DNA of 64,000 nucleotides from DATFDN01 sp963762525. Its GTDB lineage: Bacteria > Pseudomonadota > Alphaproteobacteria > Acetobacterales > Acetobacteraceae. Below the pieces are notes generated by a model. The model saw only the letters and a list, made by a program, of their open reading frames with translations, ran no database searches and was not told where the DNA came from. A program made the position numbers and the translations under genes. Below are positions 45,613 through 54,996 of the stretch, piece after piece. Each line of letters starts with the position of its first letter. The stretch's first letter is position 1. The DNA lies in contig CAVXKT010000004.1 of assembly GCA_963762525.1 (NCBI GenBank), positions 124,001 to 188,000 of the forward strand, read 5' to 3'.

Positions 45613-47415
45613 ATGAACCCGCGCCGCGGCGCCGACAAACTCCTGCTCGAACTGCTCCGCCATTTCCGCTCCGCCCGTCTTTCCTCGTCGTATCCGAAAA
45701 TCGCCGACCTCGGAATCATCGGCGATCGCCGAACCGCCGCCGTCGTCACCGCTTCGGGCGAGATCGTCTGGTATTGCCCCGGTCGCTTCGACGCGCCGAG
45801 CCTGCTCGGCGGTCTGCTCGATCCCGTCGCCGGATCGTGGCGGATCGACTTGCCGGGCGCGAGGCCGCAACAGCGCCGTTACATCGACCACAGCACGGTG
45901 CTGGAGACGACGCTGCATCACGCCAAGGGCGCGCTCACCGTCACCGATTGGCTGAACCTGCCGCGCGAGGGCGTGCCCAAGGGCGCGCTCTGCCGAAGTC
46001 TCACCGCGGCACCCGCCGAGCTGAATCTCCGCCTCAATCCGCGCCCCGACTACGGCCGGCGCATCCCGGTTCTCCGCCGCGCGACGCCGAACCGGGTGGT
46101 GATCGACGATCGCTTCCATCTGCACGCCTCGCATCCCGTCATGCTGAACGGGGCCGGCATGGTCGTCTTCGTGCCGAAGGGCGAGCGATCCTGGGCGGCG
46201 CTGACCGATGCCGCCGCCGCGACGACCATCGTCAACCCCGGAGGGCTGGACCGCTGGCGCGAGGCGACGGTGCGCGGCTGGCGCGAGCTTGCCGCCCGCG
46301 CCGACTATCGGGACGGCCCGTGGCGCGAGCAGGTGCACGCCTCGCTGCGGGCATTGCGATTGCTGGCGCACGAGGACACGGGCGCGGTCGCCGCCGCGGT
46401 GACGACCTCGCTGCCCGAGGTCCTCGGCGGCAAGCGGAACTACGACTATCGCTATTCCTGGCTGCGCGACAGCGGCCTGGTGGTGCGCGCACTGATTCGC
46501 TTCGAGCCGGAGGGAACCGAGGCGCTGCGCCATCTCGGCTTCGTCGCCGCGCTGAAGGACACCGGGTATCGCGAACTGCTCGATCCGGTCTCGGCGGTCG
46601 GCGGCGAACGCGTGCCGATGCAGCGCCGGCTCGGGCTGGCCGGCTATCGCGCCAGCCGGCCGAACTTCACGGGCAACCGGGCCGCCAAGCAACTCCAACT
46701 CGGGTCGATCGCCAACTTCGTGCTCGCGGCACGCGAGATTTATGAGCGCGTGCAGCCGCGCGCCCATTGGCAAGTGGTCGCCGCCGCCGCCGACTTCCTG
46801 GCCGCCAACTGGCACCGGAAGGACAGCGGCATCTGGGAGGAGGCGCGCCAGGAGCACTTTACCGCCAGCAAGGCTTTCGCAGTCTGCGCGCTCGAGGGGA
46901 CCGCAAAATTTGCCGACGCCCCGGCGCAGGCCGAACGCTGGCGATCGGCGGCGCGCGACATCCGGGCGTTCGTCGAACGCAACTGCCGCACGCCCGAGGG
47001 CGGGCTGGCGCCCATCGCCGGTGGTGACGGGGCCGACATTTCGGCGGCGCTGTTTCCCGTCTGGGGCTTCGACCGGCCCGACGATCCGGCGATGGAGCCG
47101 ACGATACGCCGGCTGGAACAACGCTACAGCCCCGGAAATGGGCTGTTCCATCGGCATCTGGAGAGCACCGAGGCGATGCGCCGCGAGGGTGCGTTCCTCG
47201 CCGGCACGTTCTGGATCGCGCATTACTGGATCGTACGTGGCGACCGTGAGCATGGCCGGCGATTGATCGAAGCGGGGCTCGATCATGCCAACGACCTCGG
47301 GCTGTTCGCCGAAGAGATCGACACCCGGAGCGGCGCCATGCTGGGGAATCTCCCGCTCGGACTGATCCATGCGAGTTTCCTCGCCGCGGTGGCGGACCAC
47401 GACGAGGCGGTCTGA
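45613..47415 (+). CDS. Glycoside hydrolase family 15 protein (glucoamylase/trehalase type)
   Basis: A 600-residue GH15 enzyme, hydrolysing alpha-glucosidic bonds (trehalose or maltodextrins). An N-terminal domain (PKIADLGIIGDRRTAAVVTA, IVWYCPGRFDAPSLLGGLLD) precedes an (alpha/alpha)6 barrel with NYDYRYSWLRDSGLVVRALI, a family mark, and GIWEEARQEHFTASKAFAV carrying a likely catalytic acid. The ATG at 45613 follows GAGAAGGAAA. It is a single gene upstream of tRNA-Asn. A trehalase activity is common in bacterial members. Confidence 0.88.
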   Translation: MNPRRGADKLLLELLRHFRSARLSSSYPKIADLGIIGDRRTAAVVTASGEIVWYCPGRFDAPSLLGGLLDPVAGSWRIDLPGARPQQRRYIDHSTVLETTLHHAKGALTVTDWLNLPREGVPKGALCRSLTAAPAELNLRLNPRPDYGRRIPVLRRATPNRVVIDDRFHLHASHPVMLNGAGMVVFVPKGERSWAALTDAAAATTIVNPGGLDRWREATVRGWRELAARADYRDGPWREQVHASLRALRLLAHEDTGAVAAAVTTSLPEVLGGKRNYDYRYSWLRDSGLVVRALIRFEPEGTEALRHLGFVAALKDTGYRELLDPVSAVGGERVPMQRRLGLAGYRASRPNFTGNRAAKQLQLGSIANFVLAAREIYERVQPRAHWQVVAAAADFLAANWHRKDSGIWEEARQEHFTASKAFAVCALEGTAKFADAPAQAERWRSAARDIRAFVERNCRTPEGGLAPIAGGDGADISAALFPVWGFDRPDDPAMEPTIRRLEQRYSPGNGLFHRHLESTEAMRREGAFLAGTFWIAHYWIVRGDREHGRRLIEAGLDHANDLGLFAEEIDTRSGAMLGNLPLGLIHASFLAAVADHDEAV

Positions 47416-47494
47416 GTCGGTCGAGCCAACACGAACAACGTCCCCATACCCGTTTGCCTCGCGGGGCTGAGTTCGCTATGAGGACGTCCACGGT

Positions 47495-47570
47495 TCCCGG
47501 ATAGCTCAGTCGGTAGAGCAAGCGGCTGTTAACCGCTGGGTCGCAGGTTCGAGTCCTGCTCCGGGAGCCA
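47495..47570 (+). tRNA. tRNA-Asn (anticodon GTT)
   Basis: Complete cloverleaf: acceptor TCCCGGA/TCCGGGA, D-stem GCTC/GAGC, anticodon stem AGCGG/CCGCT with loop CTGTTAA (GTT), T-arm GCAGG-TTCGAGT-CCTGC, discriminator G and encoded CCA. 76 nt. Confidence 0.95.
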
Positions 47571-47779
47571 GTCGCCCGTTCTCCAGGCCGGCTACCGCCG
47601 TCGGCGCGAGCACTCGGAGGTGGGCGCGGGCGGTAAAAATTCGATCATGCGATACGCGTCGAAACCGTAGCCGGCCGTCGAGCGGCCGGGTACGGGGCGA
47701 CGCACCGATCAGGGGCCGCACAATGGCCGCACGCCACCGGACCCGAGCAGAGCCGCTCTCCGCAGCGGGAGAACTCGGT

Positions 47780-48210
47780 GCCTTCGAGAGCGTCTATTCC
47801 ATGGACGGCGACATGGCGCCGATCGCGTCGCTGTGCGACGTCGCCGACGCTTCGGCGCGCTCACCTATCTCGAGGAGGTGCACGCCGTCGGTCTCTATGG
47901 GCCGCGCGGCGGCGGCGTCGCCGAGCGCGACGGCGTCGGACATCGGCTGCACGTGATCGAGGGCACGCTGGCGAAGGCGTTCGGCATCATCGGCGGCTAC
48001 ATCGCCGGCTCGACGGCGCTCTGCGACTTCATCCGCAGCTTCGCCTCCGGCTTCATCTTCACCACCGCCCTGCCGCCGGCGGTCGCCGCCGGGGCACTCG
48101 CCAGCGTGCGCCATCTGAAGGCGAGCGCAGCCGAGCGGGCGTGCTAGCAGCAGCGGGTCGTCACCGTGCGCCGGCGGCTCGACGCGGCCGGCATTCCGCA
48201 TCTCGATTAG
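47780..48210 (+). pseudogene. hemA: Internal fragment of 5-aminolevulinate synthase (hemA)
   Basis: The plus strand reads FESVYSMDGDMAPIASLCDV, shifts frame near 47845, then FGALTYLEEVHAVGLYGPRG, VIEGTLAKAFGIIGGYIAG (with the PLP-lysine), CDFIRSFASGFIFTTALPP and SVRHLKASAAERA, then a TAG and RRRLDAAGIPHLD. This is the catalytic core of ALAS (~143 codons of ~405). Both ends of the gene are missing and it has a stop inside. It lies 210 bp after tRNA-Asn and just before the HiPIP gene. The 209 bp between tRNA and fragment show nothing else. Confidence 0.85.
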
Positions 48211-48238
48211 CCCTTTCGGCAGGTCACCAGGAGCGATC

Positions 48239-48499
48239 ATGGCAAAAGACAATGAGGCGTCGCGGCGTTCCATCCTGCACGCGGGGTTAGGCGTGCTGGT
48301 GGCGGGCGCCGCGCAATCGGCATCCGCCCAACAGCCGGTGAAGCTGGCGCAGAAGGACGTGGCGTATCAGGAACAGCCGAAGGGCGACCAGCGGTGCAGC
48401 AAGTGCCTGCACTTCCTGCCGCCGAGTTCCTGCCAGCTGGTGGCCGGCACCATCAACCCGAATGGCTGGTGTGCGCTGTACGCCGCGAAGCCCGCCTGA
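48239..48499 (+). CDS. High-potential iron-sulfur protein (HiPIP)
   Basis: An 86-residue periplasmic electron carrier with a [4Fe-4S] cluster. A twin-arginine signal (ASRRSILHAGLGVLVAGAAQ) precedes the mature domain. Four cluster cysteines are Cys53, Cys56, Cys65 and Cys78 (CSKCLHFL, SSCQLVAGTINPNGWC). The ATG follows GAGCGATC with AGGAG. HiPIPs commonly donate electrons to photosynthetic reaction centres or oxidases. The 3' end overlaps the convergent heme oxygenase gene by 47 bp. Confidence 0.9.
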   Translation: MAKDNEASRRSILHAGLGVLVAGAAQSASAQQPVKLAQKDVAYQEQPKGDQRCSKCLHFLPPSSCQLVAGTINPNGWCALYAAKPA

Positions 48500-49145
48500 C
48501 CGCGAGGGCCGCTCGCAGCACCGCCTCGAAGAGCCGAATGTTGAGCCGGAAGGCGGCCAGCGCTTCCCCGATGACGCGATCCGCCGCCGCGATCTTACCG
48601 CCGGCGCGGTCGAGCGCGTCGCGATAATCGGCGGTGAACTTCGCGACATCGCGGATGTTCGGGAAGGCATGGAAGGCAAGCATCCCGGGCCCGAATCCCG
48701 GGGATCGGGCCAGCATCCGCCGCAGCACTTGGCCGCCATTAAGATCGCCGAGGTAGCGCACGTAGGGGTGAGCGAGCAGCATCTCCGGATCAAGTTCCGC
48801 GCGAGCGATCCGCAGCGCATAAAGTTCCCCGCTTCGCAGCGGCCTCAGTTTGCGGCACCAATCAGCGCCGAACAGTGCCTCAAGATCGCTTTCGATGGCC
48901 TGCACCCGCACCAGCTCCGGTCGCACGATCTCGCTGATGGCGGGCCGATCGCGATGCCGCCGAAGACCCCGCTCTATTTCCCGATAGGCCGGGAGCAGAT
49001 TGCGCAGCAGCAGCGCATATCCATACCGGCTGACGCGTCCGCGCAGGATCTCCCGCACGATGCCCGACCGCTCCGCCCGCGCGTGCATCGCGCGTGTACG
49101 CTCGCGGAGCGCCGCCATCAGGCCCGGATGCCGGTCCGTCGCCAT
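48453..49145 (-). CDS. Biliverdin-producing heme oxygenase
   Basis: A 230-residue helical heme oxygenase that opens heme to biliverdin, Fe and CO. The proximal heme ligand is likely His21 (RTRAMHARAERSG). The distal helix signature YVRYLGDLNGGQVLRRML carries the kinked Gly-Gly. FHAFPNIRDVAKFTADYRDA is typical of the C-terminal half. It starts at 49145. Partner ferredoxin or bacteriophytochrome is not adjacent. Confidence 0.85.
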   Translation of the reverse strand: MATDRHPGLMAALRERTRAMHARAERSGIVREILRGRVSRYGYALLLRNLLPAYREIERGLRRHRDRPAISEIVRPELVRVQAIESDLEALFGADWCRKLRPLRSGELYALRIARAELDPEMLLAHPYVRYLGDLNGGQVLRRMLARSPGFGPGMLAFHAFPNIRDVAKFTADYRDALDRAGGKIAAADRVIGEALAAFRLNIRLFEAVLRAALAVRRASRRTAHTSHSG

Positions 49146-49356
49146 TCAACCGCTGCCGTCACTCCGCGGATCGCAGCGGCCTCGCTGCTTATCCTTCGTT
49201 GCAAATCCTCGGTTATCCGGGGTGCGAGTGCAAGGGGCCGGGTCGCCTCCGCTGCGGGCGGAAATCCGGGCTCGTCCTGCGGCGCCCAATGCTCTTACAA
49301 CACGCGGTTCGGGCGAGGGAGACTTCCGGCATTCGCACATATCTCGGGGAATTTGC

Positions 49357-50309
49357 TCATTCCGGACCGGTCCCGCCGCCGGCGGCCTCGCGCGCGGCCT
49401 CGTCGAAGACGCGACTGGCGAGCAGGTCGGCGGCATCAATCGTCACCAGATCGTCGGCACTGACCCGGCGACTGGCGGCATCCTCCATCAGCCGGCTCGC
49501 CTGCCGCAGCCGCGCGCGATCGAGCGCGTTGCGGATCGAGCGCGCATTGGCGAAATGCGGCTGCGCACGCGCACGCTCGACGTATCGGGTCAGCGTGTCG
49601 CGCGCCGCCGGCGTCAGGCGGTAATTCAGGCGGGCGAGCATGAACTCGCCGATCGCCAGCAACTCGTCGGGTTCATAGTCGGGGAAATCGACATGGTGGG
49701 CTATGCGCGAACGAAAGCCGGGATTGGTGGCGAAGAATTGGTCCATCCGGTCGGCGTAGCCGGCCAGGATGACCACCAGGTCCTCGCGCTGGTTCTCCAT
49801 CACCTGCAACAGAATCTCGATCGCCTCCTGGCCGTAGTCGCGTTCGTTCTCCGGGCGGTAGAGATAATAGGCCTCGTCGATGAACAGCACGCCGCCCATC
49901 GCCTTCTTCAGCACTTCCTTGGTCTTCGGCGCGGTGTGGCCGATATACTGACCGACGAGGTCGTCGCGCGTCACCGAGACAGATGGCCTTTGCGGACAAA
50001 GCCGAGCGCGTGCAGGATATCGGCCATCCGCATCGCCACGGTGGTCTTGCCGGTGCCCGGATTGCCGGTGAACGACATATGCAATGTCGGCGGCTCGGCC
50101 GACAGGCCGAGCGCGGCGGGCACCCGCTCGACCAGAAGCAGCGCCGCGATCTCGCGGATGCGGCGCTTCACCGGCCGCAGACCGACCAACTCCGCGTCGA
50201 GGCGGTCCAGAACCTCGCCGACACCGGCTTGTTCGAACTCGCCCAGCAGATCGATCGCGGCATCGGCCGGCGCATGGCCGCCATGGATGCGCCCGGAGCC
50301 GGGATGCAT
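49357..50309 (-). CDS. cbbX: Red-type RuBisCO activase CbbX, one frameshift
   Basis: CbbX is a hexameric AAA+ motor that remodels inhibited RuBisCO. The start ATG at 50309 gives ~112 residues to HALGFVRKGHL, with Walker A MSFTGNPGTGKTTVAMRMAD. One base is missing near 49980. The frame resumes as SVTRDDLVGQYIGHTAPKTK, pore-loop region, then Walker B GGVLFIDEAYYLYRPENERD and RSRIAHHVDFPDYEPDELL. Repaired length ~317. It follows cbbS by 12 bp. Confidence 0.9.
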
Positions 50310-50321
50310 CGGCGCCCGGCA

Positions 50322-50743
50322 TCATCCGTACCGCTCGCCCTCCGGCCGATCGGTGACATAGGCGCGCGTGCTGTAGCGGATATGCGGCCGTCGCCCTCCT
50401 GGCGCAGCAACTGGAATCCGGGCTCCTCCTTCGGCCGGTTGACGAGGAAGGAGATGCGCAGCGATTCCCAGCCATGGATGGAATCGAAGCCGCTGATCCG
50501 GATGTAACGGTCGCCGTACGTTCGCCGGCATTCCTTCAGCTCCAGCATCACGCCCGCGGCGTCCTTCACCTCGAACATCGGCAGGCCCCACATCTCCCAG
50601 AAGGTATTGCGCGGATGCGGGTCGTCGGTGAACTCGAGGTTCACCGCCCAGCCGTTGTCGATGCAGTATTGCACCTGGCGCGTGATCTGCTCGTCCGTCA
50701 GGTCGGGCAGGAATGAGAAGCAGCCTTGGGTCAATCGCATCAT
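50322..50743 (-). CDS. cbbS: RuBisCO small subunit, one frameshift
   Basis: A ~140-residue small subunit. From the ATG at 50743: MRLTQGCFSFLPDLTDEQI, YCIDNGWAVNLEFTDDPHPR, FWEMWGLPMFEVKDAAGVML, then GFDSIHGWESLRISFLVNRP. Near 50385 a base is missing. The frame resumes as HIRYSTRAYVTDRPEGERYG, the red-type C-terminal extension, and ends at 50322. It lies between cbbL and cbbX, the usual order. Confidence 0.92.
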
Positions 50744-50751
50744 GGCCTCCG

Positions 50752-52125
50752 TCAGACGCTGACGCTCGCGGTGGGGACGAAATCGGGGGTGTCGGTGGAG
50801 GTATAGTCGAAGGTGACATCCCGCCAGACGTCCAACGCCTGTTGCAGCGGCACGCAGTGTCGCGCCGCTTCGTTCAGGATCTCCGGCCCCTCGGCCATGA
50901 AGTCGCGGCCTTCGTTGCGCGCCAGGACCATCGCCTCCAGGGCCACGCGGTTGGCGATGGCGCCGGCGGCGATGCCCATCGGGTGGCCGATCGTGCCGCC
51001 GCCGAACTGGAGCACCACGTCCTCGCCCAGGTAGTGCAGGAGCTGATGCATCTGACCGGCATGGATGCCGCCGGAGGCGACCGGCATCGTCTTGCGCAGC
51101 GACGCGAACGGCTGGTCGAAGAAGATGCCGTTCTGCAAAGCCTGCGGCACGAAGTCCTCGCGCAAGGTGTCGTAGAAACCGCGCGTGGTCGCCGGATCGC
51201 CCTCCAGCTTGCCGACCACGGTGCCGGCGTGGATGTGGTCGACGCCGGCGAGCCGCATCCATTTGGCGATCACCCGGAACGAGACACCATGCGTCTTCTG
51301 CCGCGTGTAGGTGCCGTGGCCGGCGCGGTGCAGGTGCAAAATCATGTCGTGGCGCCGCGCCCATTTCGACATCGACTGGATGGCGGTGTAGCCGATCACC
51401 AGGTCGATCATGATGATCACCGAGCCGAGCGTCTTGGCGAACTCGGCGCGCTCGTACATGTCCTCCATGGTGGCGGCGGTCACGTTCAGATAGGTGCCCT
51501 TCACCTCGCCGGTCGCCGCCTGCGCGCGGTTCACCGCCTCCATGCAGTAGAGATAGCGGTCGCGCCAGTGCATGAACGGCTGCGAGTTGATGTTCTCGTC
51601 GTCCTTGGTGAAATCGAGACCGCCCTTCAGCGCCTCGTACACCACCCGGCCGTAGTTGCGTCCCGACAGGCCGAGCTTCGGCTTCACCGTCGCGCCCAGC
51701 AGCGGGCGACCGAACTTGTCGAGCCGCTCGCGCTCCACGATGATGCCGGTCGCCGGCCCGTCGAAGGTCTTCACGTAGGCGACGGGCAGCCGCATGTCCT
51801 CGAGCCGCAGCGCCTTCAGCGGCTTGAAGCCGAACACGTTGCCGATGATCGAGGCCGTGAGGTTGGCGATCGAGCCCGGTTCGAACAGGTCGAGATCATA
51901 GGCGATATAGGCGAAATACTGGCCGGGCGCGTTCGGCACCGGATCCACCCGGTAGCACTTGCCGCGATACTTCTCGCAGGCGGTCAGGCGATCGGTCCAC
52001 ACCACCGTCCAGGTGGCGGTCGACGACTCGCCCGCCACCGCCGCGGACGCTTCGACCGGATCGACGCCCTCCTGCGGGGTGACACGGAAGCAGGCAATGA
52101 TGTCGGTGTCCTTCGGCTCGTTGAA
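50752..52125 (-). CDS. cbbL: RuBisCO large subunit (form IC/ID), 5' end missing
   Basis: The CO2-fixing subunit of red-type RuBisCO, ~457 residues from the junction at 52125. It begins FNEPKDTDIIACFRVTPQEG. Catalytic motifs are intact: GLSGRNYGRVVYEALKGGLD, DFTKDDENINSQPF (the carbamylated Lys and two Asp/Glu) and HIHAGTVVGKLEGDPATT. The frame is blocked by TAA at 52126-52128 right before FNE. The normal ~28 N-terminal residues (…GYWDADY) and the whole promoter region are gone: sequence runs directly into cbbR. The GTG at 52038 is a possible later start. Confidence 0.92.
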   Translation of the reverse strand, partial: FNEPKDTDIIACFRVTPQEGVDPVEASAAVAGESSTATWTVVWTDRLTACEKYRGKCYRVDPVPNAPGQYFAYIAYDLDLFEPGSIANLTASIIGNVFGFKPLKALRLEDMRLPVAYVKTFDGPATGIIVERERLDKFGRPLLGATVKPKLGLSGRNYGRVVYEALKGGLDFTKDDENINSQPFMHWRDRYLYCMEAVNRAQAATGEVKGTYLNVTAATMEDMYERAEFAKTLGSVIIMIDLVIGYTAIQSMSKWARRHDMILHLHRAGHGTYTRQKTHGVSFRVIAKWMRLAGVDHIHAGTVVGKLEGDPATTRGFYDTLREDFVPQALQNGIFFDQPFASLRKTMPVASGGIHAGQMHQLLHYLGEDVVLQFGGGTIGHPMGIAAGAIANRVALEAMVLARNEGRDFMAEGPEILNEAARHCVPLQQALDVWRDVTFDYTSTDTPDFVPTASVSV

Positions 52126-53073
52126 TTACCTTGCGGCAATTGCGGATGTTCGCGGCGGTGGTGCGGACCGGGTCGGTCAGCCGCGCCGCGGAGACGCTGG
52201 GCGTCTCCCCGCCCGCCGTCACCATGCAGGTGCGCTGCTCCAGGACCAGCTCGGCCTGCCGCTGATCGAGCGATCGCCAGCCGGCATGGTGGCGAGCGAT
52301 GCCGGGCGGCGGCTGGTCGATGCCGCCGATCAGATCGAGGCCATTCTATCGGAATGCGGCGCCTCGCTCGCCGGGCTGGCCGGGTCGGGCGAGGGCAGCG
52401 CCGCGGTGGGCGTCATCAGCACCGCGAAATATTCGCGCCGCACGCGCTGGCCGCTTTCGCCAAAAACCGACCGGGGATCGATCTGCGGCTGTCGGTGGGC
52501 AACCGGACGGAGATCATCGACGGGCTGCGGCGGTACGAGCTGGATCTGGCGGTGATGGGCCGACCGCCGCAGGAGATGGACGTCGAGGCGGCGGTCATCG
52601 GCGATCACCCGCACGTGATCGTCGCGCGGCCCGACCATCCTCTCGCCGGCGAACGCGCGCTGGCACCGAGACGGCTCGCCGGGGAAACCTTCCTGGTCCG
52701 CGAGCCCGGCAGCGGGACGCGCGGGCTGATGGAGCAATTCTTCGCCGATTCCAGGGTCACGCCCCGCCTCGGGATGCAGATCGGCAGCAACGAGACGATC
52801 AAGCAGGCGGTGATCGCGGGGATCGGCATCGCCTTCCTGTCGGCCCACACGATCGGTGCCGAGGTCGAGAGCCGGCGACTATCGGTGCTGTCGGTCGCGG
52901 GGCTGCCGATCGTGCGACAATGGTACGTGGTCCATCTGCGCGAACGCCATCTCATGCCCGCCGCTCACCTGCTGCGCCGGTTCCTGACCCTGGAGGGGAG
53001 GCTGCATCTGCCGTCGCTCGGTGCTCAGCCCGGGTCGGCCGCCCGAGCGATCAGCCCGCGGGCGGCGTCGTGA
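52121..53073 (+). CDS. cbbR: LysR-family RuBisCO operon regulator CbbR, several frame changes
   Basis: CbbR activates the cbb operon. A likely start TTG at 52121 gives LNYL, then ~5 bp appear lost and the frame becomes LRQLRMFAAVVRTGSVSRAA, ETLGVSPPAVTMQV, the winged helix. Further changes occur near 52233 (to LLQDQLGLPLIERSPAGMVA) and near 52433, where a T of a TTT run is missing (to FAPHALAAFAKNRPGIDLRL). The ligand domain is then open to 53073. Repaired length ~318. It is divergent from cbbL, but the usual intergenic operator is absent. Confidence 0.85.
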
Positions 53074-53440
53074 AGAACCAGGGATGCCCGCCGAGGTCGC
53101 GCGCGGTGTAGGTGCGGCCGTAAGCCTCGTCGTGCGGTGGTTGAACGATCTCCGCGCCCGCTTCCCGCGCTCGCGCATGGTGCGCGTCAACATCGGCGAG
53201 ATAGATGAAGATGCCCTGGGTGGCCGTCCGCGCCTCGTTGGCGCTGACCATGCGCCACTCCGCGCTGCCCTGGCCCATCATGATGCGCTGGCCGTCGAGC
53301 GTCATCTGCGCGTGGTTTCCGTGGCGCAGCTCCTCGGCGAAGCCGAAGGCGCCCGTGAGCCACTCCAGCGCGGCCGCCACGTCCTCGTAGAAGATGTAGG
53401 GGATGATCTCGGTGCGAACCGCCGGCTTGGCTGGGTTCAT
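53051..53440 (-). CDS. VOC/glyoxalase-like protein
   Basis: A 129-residue protein with the PhnB/VOC fold: PYIFYEDVAAALEWLTGAFG, then MTLDGQRIMMGQG, FIYLADVDAHHARAREAGAE and YGRTYTARDLGGHPWFFTTP. Such proteins bind a metal and act on small compounds or antibiotics, but no function is assignable. It starts at ATG 53440 and its 3' end overlaps the convergent cbbR by 23 bp. Confidence 0.85.
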   Translation of the reverse strand: MNPAKPAVRTEIIPYIFYEDVAAALEWLTGAFGFAEELRHGNHAQMTLDGQRIMMGQGSAEWRMVSANEARTATQGIFIYLADVDAHHARAREAGAEIVQPPHDEAYGRTYTARDLGGHPWFFTTPPAG

Positions 53441-53677
53441 GTCGCTATCCTCCTCGATGCGAACCGCCGCAACGTCCGGGACCGTATTCGGGCGCGTCTC
53501 GAAGCCGTCGTCGGCGATGTCGTGGTCTTGCCGCCGATCGGCTGCGCCTTCAAGATGCGATCGGCCGATGTGGCCTGGAGCGAATAGAACGTCCGGCCGG
53601 TGCGCGGCTCAGGTGCCGCTGCGCCGGGGAAGCTCCTGGCGGTAGCCATCCGCCGGAGCGGGCGTGGAGCATGGGCC

Positions 53678-54234
53678 ATGAATTTCGCGTCTCGAAGGCC
53701 GCTGACCTTGGCCGCGTTTCTCGAATGGGAAGAGCGGCAGGAGCGCAAGTACGAGTTTGACGGCGTGGCCCCGATCGCGGTCCCGGACCGCTCGGATGCG
53801 GCGGCGGCGATCGGGCTCAACATCATGACCGCGCTGATCGTGCACTTGCGTGGCAAGCCATTCCGAAGCTACGGCAACGAGCTGCGCCTTCTGGTAGCCG
53901 GTCGCGTCCGCTACCCGGATGCCTTCATCGTGCGCTCATCCTCGCCGGAACGTGCGACGCTGGTCGACGATCCGGTCGTAGTGGTCGAGGTGCCGAACGG
54001 AACCGACGCGGAAGCCGGCCGCGAGCGCAGCGAGGCGTATCGCGACACCCGATCGATCATGCACCACGTGGTACTGGACCAGAGGCGCCGCCGCGACCCT
54101 GGTCTTTGCCCGCGGGGACGGATGCTGGACGAATTCGATCGTGGCGGAGGATGCCGAGCTGGAATTGCCGGAGATCGAGGATTTCCATTTCGATATCCGA
54201 GCTTTATCAGGACGTCGAGCTCACGCCTCAATGA
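53678..54234 (+). CDS. Uma2 family endonuclease-like protein, two frameshifts
   Basis: A Uma2 (DUF820) restriction-endonuclease-fold protein of the type spread in cyanobacteria and alphaproteobacteria. ATG 53678 gives MNFASRRPLTLAAFLEWEER, a PDxK-like core (RVRYPDAFIVRSSS, DDPVVVVEVPNGTDAEAGRE) and IMHHVVLDQ. One shift near 54081 leads to GAAATLVFARGDGCWT, and a second near 54196 to ELYQDVELTPQ and the stop. Repaired length ~185. The 236 bp upstream (53441-53677) show no gene I can support. tRNA-Thr follows at 61 bp. Confidence 0.7.
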
Positions 54235-54295
54235 TGCACGGGGTTGCCGCCGACCAGGAAAATGGGTAGGGAACTCTAAGGTTAGCCTCGGGAAA

Positions 54296-54370
<75 letters not shown>

Positions 54371-54408
54371 TTCGCCGAGCGCGTTCGCATCGCGGAGGCT
54401 GACACCGC

Positions 54409-54834
54409 ATGTCCGACCTCCGCATCACCGCCGGGCCGTTCACCTTCGCGGCGGTGTTCCGGGAGGCGCTGGCACCCCGCACCTGCGCCCGCTTCCGCGG
54501 CTTGCTGCCCTATCGCGAGCGCATCATCCATGTCCGCTGGAGCGGCGAGGCGTGCTGGATCCCGCTCGGCGATCTGGATCTGGATTTGGTGTCGGAGAAT
54601 GCCACCAGCTATCCCGCGCCGGGGGAGATCCTGCTTTATCCCGGCGGGATCAGCGAGACCGAGATTCTCCTTGCCTACGGACCCGTGCGGTTCGCGAGCA
54701 AGGCGGGGCAGCTCGCCGGGAACCATTTTCTCACCGTCACCGAAAACCGCGAGAATCTGGCCGCACTCGGCAAGCTGACGCTCTGGCACGGGGCTCAAAA
54801 CATCCTCTTCGAGTCCGGTCGGGCTACCAGATAG
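54409..54834 (+). CDS. DUF3830 cyclophilin-like protein
   Basis: A 141-residue protein of the DUF3830 family, which adopts a cyclophilin-like beta-barrel. It contains RITAGPFTFAAVFREALAPR, RIIHVRWSGEACWIPLGDLD and PGEILLYPGGISETEILLAY. Members are often near hydantoinase or amidohydrolase genes, and a biochemical role is unknown. It starts at an ATG at 54409, 38 bp after tRNA-Thr. Confidence 0.75.
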   Translation: MSDLRITAGPFTFAAVFREALAPRTCARFRGLLPYRERIIHVRWSGEACWIPLGDLDLDLVSENATSYPAPGEILLYPGGISETEILLAYGPVRFASKAGQLAGNHFLTVTENRENLAALGKLTLWHGAQNILFESGRATR

Positions 54835-54996
54835 GCACGGGCGTTGATGCCCGGCCGGGGGGGTGGGGGCACCCCGGTCACTACTTTTGGTTGAAGGATC
54901 GAACGCTCGCGCCTATGATCGTCAGGTAGAATAAATCGCCTGCCGAACTGCTCTGAAGAGCCGAACCCGGCTTGACGCGAGAGGGGTGGAGTTCCG

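Noticed and set aside
50713..52120. Plus-strand ORF opposite cbbL as an N-terminal extension of cbbR
   Set aside because: It is antisense to the highly conserved RuBisCO large subunit. The CbbR winged helix begins at 52121-52131.
53441..53677. A small gene ending MRSADVAWSE upstream of uma2
   Set aside because: The only plus-strand frame lacks a start outside the VOC antisense shadow and has no recognisable features. I see nothing supportable in this gap.
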